The position numbers and the translations under genes are program-made. This document shows positions 53,990-62,820 of a DNA stretch of 64,000 nucleotides, one piece after another. Source of the DNA: DASRHD01 sp035485575 (GTDB lineage: Bacteria > Verrucomicrobiota > Verrucomicrobiia > Opitutales > Opitutaceae); contig DATHNW010000026.1 in the NCBI GenBank assembly GCA_035485575.1, positions 1-64,000 on the forward strand. Reading direction: 5' to 3'. A model generated the notes under the pieces. The model ran no database searches. It saw only the letters and a program-made list of their open reading frames with translations, and was not told the origin of the DNA. Numbering within the stretch: position 1 is the first letter of the stretch; the number at the start of each line of letters is the position of its first letter.

Positions 53990-55999
53990 TCACCAGATCA
54001 CCACGCGCTCGTTTTCCGGCCGGCGCATCGGCGCGCCCTCGGGCACGTCAAAGGCGGAGAAAAATTCCGGCAGGTTTGACAGCGGGCCGATGACGCGGAA
54101 GCGCCCGGGCGAATGCGGATCGGTCTGGACGTGCAGGCGCGCTGCCTCGGGACGAATGTTATTGCGCCAGATGCTCGCAAAGCTGAGGAAGAAACGCTGC
54201 TCGGGGGTGAAGCCGTCGACCTTGGCGTGCGACTGGCCAGCCAGGACTTTTTCGAGCGCAGTATAGGAAAGCTTTACCCCGCCGAGGTCGGCGATGTTTT
54301 CGCCCTGGGTTAGTTCGCCATTCAGGTGCAGGCTGTCGACCGCGACGTAGCCGCTGAATTGCTTCACAATGGCGGCCGAGCGCTGCTGGAAGCGCGCCGC
54401 GCTTTCCGGCGTCCACCAGTCGCGAAGATTGCCGTGGGCGTCGAACTGCCGCCCTTCGTCGTCATAGCCGTGCGTCATCTCATGGCCGATGATGCAGCCG
54501 ATGCCGCCATAGTTGGAGGCGTCATCGGCGTGCGCATCGAAGAATGGCGGCTGCAGGATGCCCGCGGGAAAAACAATCTCGTTCATTTGCGGGTCGTAGT
54601 AGGCGTTGATGGTGGACGGCGTCATCTGCCATTCGCCGCGGTCCACCGGCCGGCCGATTTTCGCAAGATCACGCCGCACTTCGAAGGCCTGGGCCCGAAA
54701 AACGTTCAGAACATAGGATCCGCGGTCGATGGTGAGGGAACTGTAATCGCGCCACTTGTCCGGGTAGCCGATCTTCACGTTGAGCGCGTCAATTTTCTTG
54801 AGCGCCTCGGCGCGGGTGGGCTCGTCCATCCATTCGAGCGTCTGCAGACGGGCGCGCAGCACGGTGCGGAGATTTTGCACCAGTTGCAGCGCGCGGGCCT
54901 TGGCCTCGGGAGGAAAGTATGCCGAGACGTAGAGCTGGCCGAGGGCCTCGCCAACGCCGTTGTCGACCGTGGCCAGCACGCGTTTCCAGCGTTCGCGGAG
55001 CTTTTGCAGGCCGCTGAGCGTTTTGCCATAGAAGGCGAAATTGGCGTCGACAAAATCACTGCCCAGATAGGACACGGCCGCATGCAGGAGATGCCAGCGC
55101 AGGTAGGCCTGCCAGGCGGCGACGGGCTCGGCCGCAAGCTCGGCGTCGAAGGCCTGTAAAAACTCCGGCTGGCCGGCGTCAAGGCTGCCGGGATCGGCGA
55201 GACCCAGCACGGCGAAGTAGGCTTTCCAATCGAAATGCGGCGTGAGTTTCTGCAACTCGCCCACTGTCATGCGATGATAATTGGCCACGGGATCGCGCAG
55301 CTGCACGCGGGTCTTCGAGCCTTTGGCGAGGGCCGTCTCCAGCTGCATGACCGCCTGGGCATCGGTCTGGGCCGTCTCCGGCTGCTCGCCCGCGAGCGTA
55401 AAAATCCGTGTCATGTGCGCGACGTAGCTGACCCGGAGCCGGGTCGACCTGTCATCCGTGCGAAAATAAAAATCCCGGTCGGGCAACCCAAGGCCGCCTT
55501 GGCCATTGGAGGCGATGACCATCGTGCTGTCCTTCGGGTCGGGCTCAGAGCCAAAGGTAAAGCCCGCGCCGATGCCGAGCGTGTGCAAATGCGACAAGGC
55601 GGCCTGCACATCGGCGGCGGTCTTGATGGCAGCAAGGCGGTCGAGCTCGGGCTTCAACGGCGCAATGCCGGCAGCCTTGATGGCAGCTTCGTCCATGCCA
55701 CTCGCATAAAAATCCCCGACCATGCGCTCGATGGGTGAACCTGTGGCGGCCTGCGCGGCCGCGTGCTCGAGGAGGCTGCGCAAGGCGGTCTCGTTGTGCT
55801 CCTCCAGCTGCTCAAACATGCCCCAGCGGCTGTACTCAGGCGGCACGGGATTTGCCTTGAGCCAGCCGCCGTTGGCAAATTGATAAAAATCGTCCTGCGG
55901 CTTGGCCGCCGGATCGAAATTCCTGGGGTCGATTTCGGCACGCGCCACAAACACAAGGGAAAGCGCGGCAAGTACGGCAAGAAAGATGGGCCTGCTCAT
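53990..55999 (-). CDS. M13-family zinc metallopeptidase (neprilysin/PepO-like), exported
   Basis: A 669-residue exported peptidase from ATG 55999 (MSRPIFLAVLAALSLVFVARA, signal peptide). It has the N-terminal M13 cap domain (DPRNFDPAAKPQDDFYQFANGGW onward) and the catalytic domain with the zinc site IIGHEMTHGYDDEG (H-E-x-x-H) near 505, plus ENIADLGG (E-x-x-x-D) about 60 residues later. It also has NAYYDPQMNEIVFPAGIL. It probably cleaves oligopeptides in the periplasm. Its link to the sugar genes around it is not obvious; the genes upstream on the same strand are 67 bases away. Confidence 0.93.
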   Translation of the reverse strand: MSRPIFLAVLAALSLVFVARAEIDPRNFDPAAKPQDDFYQFANGGWLKANPVPPEYSRWGMFEQLEEHNETALRSLLEHAAAQAATGSPIERMVGDFYASGMDEAAIKAAGIAPLKPELDRLAAIKTAADVQAALSHLHTLGIGAGFTFGSEPDPKDSTMVIASNGQGGLGLPDRDFYFRTDDRSTRLRVSYVAHMTRIFTLAGEQPETAQTDAQAVMQLETALAKGSKTRVQLRDPVANYHRMTVGELQKLTPHFDWKAYFAVLGLADPGSLDAGQPEFLQAFDAELAAEPVAAWQAYLRWHLLHAAVSYLGSDFVDANFAFYGKTLSGLQKLRERWKRVLATVDNGVGEALGQLYVSAYFPPEAKARALQLVQNLRTVLRARLQTLEWMDEPTRAEALKKIDALNVKIGYPDKWRDYSSLTIDRGSYVLNVFRAQAFEVRRDLAKIGRPVDRGEWQMTPSTINAYYDPQMNEIVFPAGILQPPFFDAHADDASNYGGIGCIIGHEMTHGYDDEGRQFDAHGNLRDWWTPESAARFQQRSAAIVKQFSGYVAVDSLHLNGELTQGENIADLGGVKLSYTALEKVLAGQSHAKVDGFTPEQRFFLSFASIWRNNIRPEAARLHVQTDPHSPGRFRVIGPLSNLPEFFSAFDVPEGAPMRRPENERVVIW

Positions 56000-56066
56000 G
56001 GGAAAACTCTTCCGCGAGGACGCCACCACCGCAAGCGCGATGTGCACCGCGGTATGCGGATGTCGC

Positions 56067-56984
56067 TCAGCGCGCAGTCAATTCCTTCAGCCGGGCATAG
56101 AGCACGGCCAGCCGCGGCACGCTCGCGCCCGCCGCCTGCGCGCGGCGCAATGGCTCGCCCCAGATCGCCTCGACCTCTACTTCGCGCCCGGCGAGAAAAT
56201 CGACGAGACTCGAGGGCTGGTAGGCGCCCATCGGCGGCGTGACGTCGAATTGCTGGCGCAAAAATTCGCCGGCGATGACGAAGCCAAGCCGGCCGGCGGC
56301 CTGCTGCACCTCGGCCATGAGTGCACGCACTTCCGCCGCCAGCTCGGGATCGGCACAAATGCGGTCGGTCGTGAGGCCACCGGCCGCGATGGCGAGGCCA
56401 TTGAACGGAATGTTCCAGACCAGTTTGTGCCAGCGCGCCGCCGAAAGGTTTTCAACCACGCGCACAATCACTCCCGCGGCTTCAAATTGCGTTGCGAGTG
56501 CGCGGGTGCGGCCGCCCGGCGGGCGGCCAAATTCACCGAGCGCGATGGAGCCTGGATGATAGCACGTCACCTCGCCCGGCGCGGTGCGGGTCGCGGCAAT
56601 GAACGCCAGCCCGCCCATCACGCGTTCCGCGCCGAAAAGCGCGGCCAGCTGCTCATCGGAGCCCAGTCCATTCTGCAAGGTGAAGATCACCGTATGCGAA
56701 CCGAGCAGCGGCGGCAGCAGGCGCGCGAATTCGCCGTTCGCCGTCGTCTTCAACGTGACGATGATGAGATCCACCCGGCCGATTTCTTCCGGCAAGCCGA
56801 ACGCCGCGACCGGCCGCAGTTCGGTCGTGCCGCTTTTTTCATGCAGCAGGAGCGAGCCGCGCGCCCGCACCGTCGCCAGATCACTGCGCATCAAAAAGCG
56901 CACATCGGCACCCGCGAACGCGAGCTTCGCGCCGTAATACATGCCGATGGCACCGGCGCCGACGATGGCGACTTTGGAAAACAT
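56067..56984 (-). CDS. panE: 2-dehydropantoate 2-reductase (ketopantoate reductase) family protein
   Basis: A 305-residue protein of the ApbA/PanE family. The NADP-binding VAIVGAGAIGMYYGAKLA starts at residue 5. The catalytic lysine lies in ARWHKLVWNIPFNGLAIAAGG (about 182), with a conserved asparagine in the same helix. LKTTANGEFARLLPPLL and NGLGSDEQLAALFG match the family. It would reduce 2-dehydropantoate in pantothenate synthesis. Because it sits in a sugar-catabolism run, another 2-keto acid is also possible, so the name is by family only. A dispersed inverted repeat separates it from the RhaEW gene. Confidence 0.82.
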   Translation of the reverse strand: MFSKVAIVGAGAIGMYYGAKLAFAGADVRFLMRSDLATVRARGSLLLHEKSGTTELRPVAAFGLPEEIGRVDLIIVTLKTTANGEFARLLPPLLGSHTVIFTLQNGLGSDEQLAALFGAERVMGGLAFIAATRTAPGEVTCYHPGSIALGEFGRPPGGRTRALATQFEAAGVIVRVVENLSAARWHKLVWNIPFNGLAIAAGGLTTDRICADPELAAEVRALMAEVQQAAGRLGFVIAGEFLRQQFDVTPPMGAYQPSSLVDFLAGREVEVEAIWGEPLRRAQAAGASVPRLAVLYARLKELTAR

Positions 56985-56989
56985 TTCCG

Positions 56990-57055
56990 CGGATTACGCG
57001 GATAGACGCAGATGATGAAAATCAAAATCTGCGCGCATCCGCGCCATCCATGGAA
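56990..57055. repeat. Dispersed inverted repeat of the CGCGGAT-type
   Basis: CGCGGATAGACGCAGAT (56997-57013) and ATCTGCGCGCATCCGCG (57027-57043) pair at 14 of 17 positions around a 13-base AT-rich loop. Sequences of this kind, in which GGATTACGCGGA and ACGCAGAT units alternate, occur as scattered repeats in many verrucomicrobial genomes. Confidence 0.6.
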
Positions 57056-57066
57056 AAACGAGATGC

Positions 57067-59259
57067 TCAGCGCAAAAACGCCTCGTACAGACCGCCGTCC
57101 ACGGTGATGACCTGGCCGGTGGTCTTGCTGAGGCGCTGGCTGACGAGGAGGAAATACGCCTCCGCCTGGTCGGCGGGCGTGATCGGCGCCTTCGTGAGCG
57201 TGCGATCAGCGTAGAACTGCGCGAGTTTCTTCACCAGCGAGTCGGTCGCCTCATCGTCCTTGTAGGGAATGTTGTATTTGGCGAGCGAACCGATGACGCG
57301 GTCGCGCGGGAACATGGCCGAGCCCTGCACGACGGTAGCCGGCGCGACGCCGTTCACGCGCACGAGCGGCGAGAGTTCGATGGCGAGCTCGCGCACGAGA
57401 TGGTTCGCGGCGGCCTTCGAGGTATCGTAGGCCACGGAGCCTTTTTTCGCGACGACGGCGTTGGCCGAGGTTGTCAGCACCAGGTTGCCGCGCAGGCCCT
57501 GTTCCTTCCACGTCTTCGCAGCTTCGTCGCCGACGAGGTAACTGCCCGTGACGTTGATGGCAAAAGTCTGGGCCCATTTCTCGTCGGGAATGTGGCCGCT
57601 GGTGTCGCTCGGCACGAAGATGCCGGCGGTCACGCAGATCGAATCGAAGCCGCCGTAGGCAATGGCAACATCGTCAAGCAGCCGGCGGATGCTGGCGCGG
57701 TCGGTGATGTTGGCTGCAAGGCCGATCGCCGGCCCGCAATTCGAAAGGCCGGTGCCGGCAACGCCGATCCCGAGGCCGTATTTGTCGGTGATTTCCTTCG
57801 CGGTCGCCTGCGCGGCGGCTTCGTTGAGGTCGACGGACACGATGTGTGCGCCCTCCTTCACCAAGCGGTGCGCGGTCTCCTTGCCGATGCCCGAGCCGGC
57901 GCCGATGACGACGACGACCTGGCGGGCGAGTTCTTTTTCGGCCGGCATGCGCTTGAGCTTCGCCTCCTCGAGCAGCCAGTATTCGATGTCGAAGGCCTCC
58001 TGCTGCGGCAGTGCGATGTATTTGTCGATGGCCTCCGCGCCGCGCATGACCTCGATGGCGCAGTTGTAAAATTCGGCGGTAACCCGCGACTCGGACTTGT
58101 CCTTGCCCCAGGCAATCATGCCGAGACCGGGAATTAGCACGACGGTAGGATTGGGATCGCGCATCGCGGGCGAGTTGGCGTGCTTGCACTTCGCGTAATA
58201 GGCCGCGTAGTCCTGGCGGTACTGTTCGATGCCAGCGGCGAGCTTCTTCTTGAGCGCAGCACCGTCCTCGGCCTGCGGGTTCCAGTCGATGTAGAGCGGT
58301 TTGATCTTGGTGCGCAGGAAATGGTCCGGACACGATGTGCCGAGTTCGGCCAGACGAGGCGCATCCTTGGCATTCACAAAGCGGAGAATCTTTTCATCGT
58401 CCTGCACGGTGCCGATGAAACGCTTCTCCTTGGAAATCTGGCCACGGAGCCATGGCAGAATGGCGGCGAAGGCCTCGCGGCGTTTTTCGGGCGCGAGCGT
58501 TTGATATTTCGCACCGCCGAAGGCCGCGGCGTCGCCACCTTTCGCAGTGTACTTGGCCTCAATATAAGCGGCCGCCTTCTCGATGAAGTTGAGCGTGTCG
58601 GCATAGCACTGCTTGTCGTCGTCCGCCCACGAGATGAAGCCATGCTGACCCATCATGATGGCGCGGACCTTCGGGTTTTTCCGCGAAATTTCCTGCATCG
58701 CGAGGCCGAGCTCGAAACCCGGTCGCATCCACGGCACGTAGGCCATCTCGCCGCTGAAGATTTCCTGCGTCAGCTTTTCGCAATTGGCCGACGCCGCGAT
58801 GGCAATGATCGCGTTCGGATGCATGTGGTCGACATGCCTGCCGGGCAAAAACGAATGCAACGGCGTGTCGATCGAGGTGGCGCGCGGGTTCAGGTTGAAC
58901 GTGGCGTGGGTGTACATGCCGACCATGTCGTCCTCGGCCTGCGACTTGAGGCCCTTGTCGGCCCGCGCCGCATAGGCTTTTTGCAGCGCGACCAGCTTGT
59001 CCTGGTAGAGCGACGAGAAATTTTCACGCGTGCTCGTGCGCAGGTCGCCGCCGGAGCCTTTCACCCAGAGGACGCCAACCGACTCGCCGGTGAGCGGATC
59101 CTTTTCGGCCAGCTTCGACGAGGTGTTGCCGCCGCCGGTGTTGGTGATGCGCTGGTCGCCGCCCAGCAGGTTGGAGCGATAGACGAGACGGCCGGCCGGA
59201 TCGAACGAGGCGGCCTTGGCATCATCCCAGAGATAATTTACATAACGGTAGGTTTTCAT
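57067..59259 (-). CDS. rhaEW: Bifunctional rhamnulose-1-phosphate aldolase / short-chain dehydrogenase (lactaldehyde dehydrogenase), RhaEW type
   Basis: A 730-residue fusion. The N-terminal class II aldolase domain (about 1-430) begins YVNYLWDDAKAASFDPAGRLVY and has metal-binding VDHMHPNAIIAIAAS and MMGQHGFISWAD. The C-terminal SDR domain (about 460-730) has the NAD motif VIGAGSGIGKETAHRLV, the active-site tyrosine and lysine in YDTSKAAAN and the end VITVDGGLYEAFLR. In Bacillus subtilis the RhaEW fusion cleaves rhamnulose-1-phosphate to DHAP and L-lactaldehyde and oxidises the latter to L-lactate. The nearby rhaB and lutABC supply the previous and following steps. It starts 8 bases after the GH2 gene. 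Confidence 0.92.
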   Translation of the reverse strand: MKTYRYVNYLWDDAKAASFDPAGRLVYRSNLLGGDQRITNTGGGNTSSKLAEKDPLTGESVGVLWVKGSGGDLRTSTRENFSSLYQDKLVALQKAYAARADKGLKSQAEDDMVGMYTHATFNLNPRATSIDTPLHSFLPGRHVDHMHPNAIIAIAASANCEKLTQEIFSGEMAYVPWMRPGFELGLAMQEISRKNPKVRAIMMGQHGFISWADDDKQCYADTLNFIEKAAAYIEAKYTAKGGDAAAFGGAKYQTLAPEKRREAFAAILPWLRGQISKEKRFIGTVQDDEKILRFVNAKDAPRLAELGTSCPDHFLRTKIKPLYIDWNPQAEDGAALKKKLAAGIEQYRQDYAAYYAKCKHANSPAMRDPNPTVVLIPGLGMIAWGKDKSESRVTAEFYNCAIEVMRGAEAIDKYIALPQQEAFDIEYWLLEEAKLKRMPAEKELARQVVVVIGAGSGIGKETAHRLVKEGAHIVSVDLNEAAAQATAKEITDKYGLGIGVAGTGLSNCGPAIGLAANITDRASIRRLLDDVAIAYGGFDSICVTAGIFVPSDTSGHIPDEKWAQTFAINVTGSYLVGDEAAKTWKEQGLRGNLVLTTSANAVVAKKGSVAYDTSKAAANHLVRELAIELSPLVRVNGVAPATVVQGSAMFPRDRVIGSLAKYNIPYKDDEATDSLVKKLAQFYADRTLTKAPITPADQAEAYFLLVSQRLSKTTGQVITVDGGLYEAFLR

Positions 59260-59267
59260 AGATAAAA

Positions 59268-61748
59268 TCAGAGCGCGAGCGGCACAGCCGAATGCAAATT
59301 GGCAGGCGCAGCGTCAAGCGTCAGCGTGGCGGCGGCCAGACCCGGCGACCGGGCGGTGAGCACCAGCGGACCGGACTGCCCGGTGGTTTGCAAGATGACC
59401 TGCGCGAAACCGTTGAAAACATGGCGCGCGACCGCCTGGTCGGGCTCATGGCTGGCCGGGTCGCCGTTGCCGACGCCGAGGATGCGGCCGTTGGCGCTCA
59501 CGGTAAATGCCACTTCGTTGCCGGCCACAGGTACGATGCGACCTGCGGCATCCTCAATATCCACCGTCACCATGGCGACGTCTTCGCCATCGGCCCGAAC
59601 CTGCACACGGTCGGACGTGAGCGCGATTTTCGCAGGTGCGCCCGCAGTCTCGACCCGGGTGGAAATGACTTCCTTGCCGTCATTGTAGCCGCGCGCAACG
59701 AGCGTGCCAGGCGCATAGGTCACTTTCCAACCGAGGTGCGAATAGCGCGGCATGGCCTGGCGACCAAGGCTTTTGCCATTCAGCAGGAGCTCGACCTCCT
59801 CGCAGTTGCTGAAACAGCGCACGTCGATCCCCTGCCCTTCGCGGCCGGGCCAGCTCCAGTGCGGCGCGAGATGGATCGATGGTTCGTCGCGCCACCAGGC
59901 GCGGTAATAGTAAGCGCCGTCCTTCGGGAACCCACACGTGTCCAGGATGCCAAATTGCGAGCTGATGCATGGCCAGCCGTAAGGCGTGGGCTCGCCGCGA
60001 TAATCGAAGCCCGTCCACACGAAACCGCCCGCGAGAAACGGCCGTGTCGCGTAGAACGACCACCATTCTTCTGCCGTTTTGCCCCAGCGCACTTTTTCGC
60101 CGCCGTAGTCGGCCACGTAGCCGGCCTCCTTGTCGGTCGCATAAACGCCACGCGTCGCAATCGCACTGCCGGTCTCGGTGCCGATCATCGACTGCGACGG
60201 ATGCATCTGGTGATAGGCGTCGATCCGGGCCTCGTTATAATTGAAACCCTCCACGTCCGCGACCGTGGAGAAACCTTCGCCGTGCGCGCCATTCATGGCA
60301 AACGTGACCGGCCGCGATGGATCGAGCCGGTGCGCAAGCTGCTTCATGGTTTCGCCGATGCGCGCGCCAATCCCCGTGGCCTGGATGTACTTTTCCTCGT
60401 TAGCCAGGGACCACATGATGACGCTCGGGTGGTTGCGATCGCGGCGGATGAGTCGCGCAAGACGGTCGAGCGCCGCGGGCGTGCTCCCGGGCTCACGATT
60501 TTCGTCCATCACGAGGATTCCCAGACGATCGCAGTCGTCGAGGAGCTCGGACGTGGGGGCATTATGCGACGAACGGTAGGCGTTGGCGCCGATTTCGCGC
60601 AGGCGCTCAAGCCGGAATTCCTGCAGGCGGTCGGGCAGAGCCACCCCGACTCCCGCGTGATCCTGGTGGCAGCAGACGCCCTTGATTTCAACATGACGGT
60701 CGTTGAGAAAAAAACCCTGGTCGGGATCAAAACGGATCGTGCGAAAGCCAAACGGCGTCTCGACCACATCCGCCACCGCGTCGCCACGGCGCAGGGTCGT
60801 GACCAATTTGTACAGCAGCGGAGATTCAAGCGACCACAGTCGCGGTGCGGTGACGGAAAGCCGTTGCGTCTGGACGGTCTCCTGCCGCGGCGTGAGCGTG
60901 AACGGGCCGGAAGTGTTGCGCGCGATTTCATGGCCCGCGGCATCGACGATGATCGACTCCATCCGGCACGTCGCCGTGGAGTCGGAATCATTCATGAGCC
61001 CAATGCTGGCCGTGACGCCGGCGGCCTCAGCGTGAATATCAGTCAGCACCTGCACACCATCGGGCGCGACATGCAGCGGGCCGGTCTTGACCAGCCAGAC
61101 ATGGCGATAGATGCCGGCACCCTCGTAAAACCAGCCCTCGGACTGGGTCGCGTCGACCCGCACCACGAGAACGTTGTCCGTCCCGTAGTTAAGATAATCC
61201 GTCAGGTCGAAACGGAATCCATCGTAGCCGCTTTCGTTGCGGCCCAGCAGGCAGCCGTTGAGCCACACCTGGGCATCACGATATACACCATCAAATTCGA
61301 TCACGATACGGCGGCCGAGATCGCCGGCGGAAACCGGAAAAACCCGCCGATACCAGCCGATGCTCGTCGCTGGAAACAGGCGGCCAAGCGGCTTGAATCC
61401 CTGACTCTTTCCTCCCTGCGGATCGAACGGCAGCGCTACAGCCCAATCGTGGGGCAGGCTGACCGCCTGCCAGCCGGCGTCATCAAACTTCAATGATCCC
61501 ATGCCGGTCACGCTCACCGCCTTGGTTGGATCCGTGCCATCGCCATAGCCACCGACCTTTTGCAGGTCGTTTCCGCTGCCGTAGCCGAAGTCTTTCGCGG
61601 GATCAGCCGCGTCGCCAAAATGAAATCTCCAGCCGGAATCAAACAATAGCCGCTCCCGAACCGGCGCCAAATTTTCCGCCTGTGAAACTGCCGCCAGCCC
61701 GCTTACGGCCAGCAACAGGCAGACGTGGCGAAAAGCGGCGCACTTCAT
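59268..61748 (-). CDS. Exported glycoside hydrolase family 2 protein (beta-galactosidase-like)
   Basis: An 826-residue exported enzyme from ATG 61748 (MKCAAFRHVCLLLAVSGLAAVSQA; a TTG at 61763 also lies in frame). The order is signal peptide, jelly-roll (ERLLFDSGWRFHFGDA ... FDGVYRDAQVWLNGCLLG), Ig-like, and TIM barrel. The acid/base lies in SLANEEKYI (near 450) and the nucleophile in IGTETGS (near 525). C-terminal DUF4982-like and Ig-like domains follow, with VEDAAGRIVPVAGNEVAFTV-type repeats. GH2 covers beta-galactosidase, beta-glucuronidase and beta-mannosidase activities; the substrate here is not read. It lies between the aldolase and RhaEW genes on the same strand, so it may release sugar from a rhamnose-containing polymer. 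Confidence 0.88.
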   Translation of the reverse strand: MKCAAFRHVCLLLAVSGLAAVSQAENLAPVRERLLFDSGWRFHFGDAADPAKDFGYGSGNDLQKVGGYGDGTDPTKAVSVTGMGSLKFDDAGWQAVSLPHDWAVALPFDPQGGKSQGFKPLGRLFPATSIGWYRRVFPVSAGDLGRRIVIEFDGVYRDAQVWLNGCLLGRNESGYDGFRFDLTDYLNYGTDNVLVVRVDATQSEGWFYEGAGIYRHVWLVKTGPLHVAPDGVQVLTDIHAEAAGVTASIGLMNDSDSTATCRMESIIVDAAGHEIARNTSGPFTLTPRQETVQTQRLSVTAPRLWSLESPLLYKLVTTLRRGDAVADVVETPFGFRTIRFDPDQGFFLNDRHVEIKGVCCHQDHAGVGVALPDRLQEFRLERLREIGANAYRSSHNAPTSELLDDCDRLGILVMDENREPGSTPAALDRLARLIRRDRNHPSVIMWSLANEEKYIQATGIGARIGETMKQLAHRLDPSRPVTFAMNGAHGEGFSTVADVEGFNYNEARIDAYHQMHPSQSMIGTETGSAIATRGVYATDKEAGYVADYGGEKVRWGKTAEEWWSFYATRPFLAGGFVWTGFDYRGEPTPYGWPCISSQFGILDTCGFPKDGAYYYRAWWRDEPSIHLAPHWSWPGREGQGIDVRCFSNCEEVELLLNGKSLGRQAMPRYSHLGWKVTYAPGTLVARGYNDGKEVISTRVETAGAPAKIALTSDRVQVRADGEDVAMVTVDIEDAAGRIVPVAGNEVAFTVSANGRILGVGNGDPASHEPDQAVARHVFNGFAQVILQTTGQSGPLVLTARSPGLAAATLTLDAAPANLHSAVPLAL

Positions 61749-61778
61749 GAGGCGGGAAAACAAACAGCCGGGCCAGGA

Positions 61779-62543
61779 TCAGAGGCCGAGCGCCTTCTGC
61801 CGGTAGTGTTCGTCGGGCCGGCCGGCAATGCGCACGACCTGCGCCGGCGTGAGAAACTGCGGCGTGCTGCTGATGGCGGCCGCGCCGGCAAAGATCTCCG
61901 CGGCCTTCACGCCCATGAGCGTGGCCGCGAGCACCGATTCAGGCGTGGGACCGAGGGCGATGAAGCCGTGGTTTTCGAGAAGAATGACACGCGGGGGACG
62001 AGCCAGACGCTTGATGTAAGCCACGACGGCGCGCTGCATCGCCTGCGCGAGCTTCAAACCGGGATCGGTGTAGGGCACGAACACGCTCTCGACGCCACAG
62101 CAGACGATCTCATCGGGAAACAGCCGCCGGCGTGCGAACGTCCGCGCGTGCTTCGAGCAAAGGAGCTGGTTGACCGCGATCGGATGCGTATGGCCGACAA
62201 AATTCACGCCCGGCAAAGTGAGCAGGTAGGCGTGAAAGATGGCCTCGACCGAGGGCTTCTTCGCATTCGTATCCACCCGCGAGGCGAAAAGCTTTTCATC
62301 AATGGCCGCGTCGCTCAGCGCTTTCTTCCCCAGCAGCGGCACAAGGTCGGCAAAACGGCACTCCGTCAGCCCGGCCGGAGTGAGCCCGCCGAGGTTGGAC
62401 CCGCTGGCCTTGACCAGAAAGGTGTCGGCCGAGATCCGCGCGGAAGTGTTGCCTTCGCCCAGGATGGCCAGCCGGCGGTCTTCGCGCCCAAGCTGGTGCG
62501 AAAGATCAAGCAAACGGGTCGTGAAATCGGAGGGATTAGTCAT
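61779..62543 (-). CDS. Class II aldolase/adducin family protein
   Basis: A 254-residue protein from ATG 62543 (MTNPSDFTTRLLDLSHQLG). Metal-binding histidines appear in FVGHTHPIAVNQLL, a further block in VILLENHGFIALGP, and the N-terminal GEGNTSARISADTF loop binds phosphate in the family. Members include L-fuculose-1-phosphate and L-ribulose-5-phosphate enzymes. It is the first gene of the minus-strand sugar run and has operator-like repeats directly upstream. It may act on a second deoxy- or pentulose-phosphate. Confidence 0.82.
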   Translation of the reverse strand: MTNPSDFTTRLLDLSHQLGREDRRLAILGEGNTSARISADTFLVKASGSNLGGLTPAGLTECRFADLVPLLGKKALSDAAIDEKLFASRVDTNAKKPSVEAIFHAYLLTLPGVNFVGHTHPIAVNQLLCSKHARTFARRRLFPDEIVCCGVESVFVPYTDPGLKLAQAMQRAVVAYIKRLARPPRVILLENHGFIALGPTPESVLAATLMGVKAAEIFAGAAAISSTPQFLTPAQVVRIAGRPDEHYRQKALGL

Positions 62544-62820
62544 GGAAATAAAAACATTCGATGATAGATTTTGATAGATTTCGACCAAAATCTTTCAGAA
62601 AAGGCCGGATTGCCCACAAAAACTGTTAACATAGGGATGTCACTTCGACGTAACACCCCACGGCGCCCCGTGAGAGTTGCAGGAATCGCACATCATTCAT
62701 TTGTCCAATGAGTAGAGTAACTTTACAATAAACATCCCCCTTTTCGATCAAGCCAATTGCGGCGATATAGCTCACAGGTTATTCACAGCCCAAATTGCAG
62801 CCTGGCGGCAGTATGACGCC
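62544..62820. promoter_or_regulatory. Control region of the class II aldolase operon, with direct and inverted repeats
   Basis: About 277 AT-rich bases. GATAGATTT occurs twice, at 62563-62571 and 62573-62581, one helical turn apart. AGATTT-N6-AAATCT forms a perfect inverted pair at 62576-62593, and TAGATTTTGA at 62565-62574 is shared with the lutA/rhaB region. GTAACACCCCA (62650-62660) is shared with 43280-43290. CACGG-CGCC-CCGTG at 62659-62672 is a small hairpin. No gene is seen; the nadB gene ends at 62821. Confidence 0.5.

Noticed and set aside
59292..61496. 734-codon open frame on the plus strand
   Set aside because: Antisense to the GH2 gene; arginine-rich translation with no known fold.
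62781..62791. TTATTCACA, a match to a DnaA box, near the end of nadB
   Set aside because: A single box without a cluster, dnaA/dnaN neighbours or an unwinding region; not evidence of an origin.
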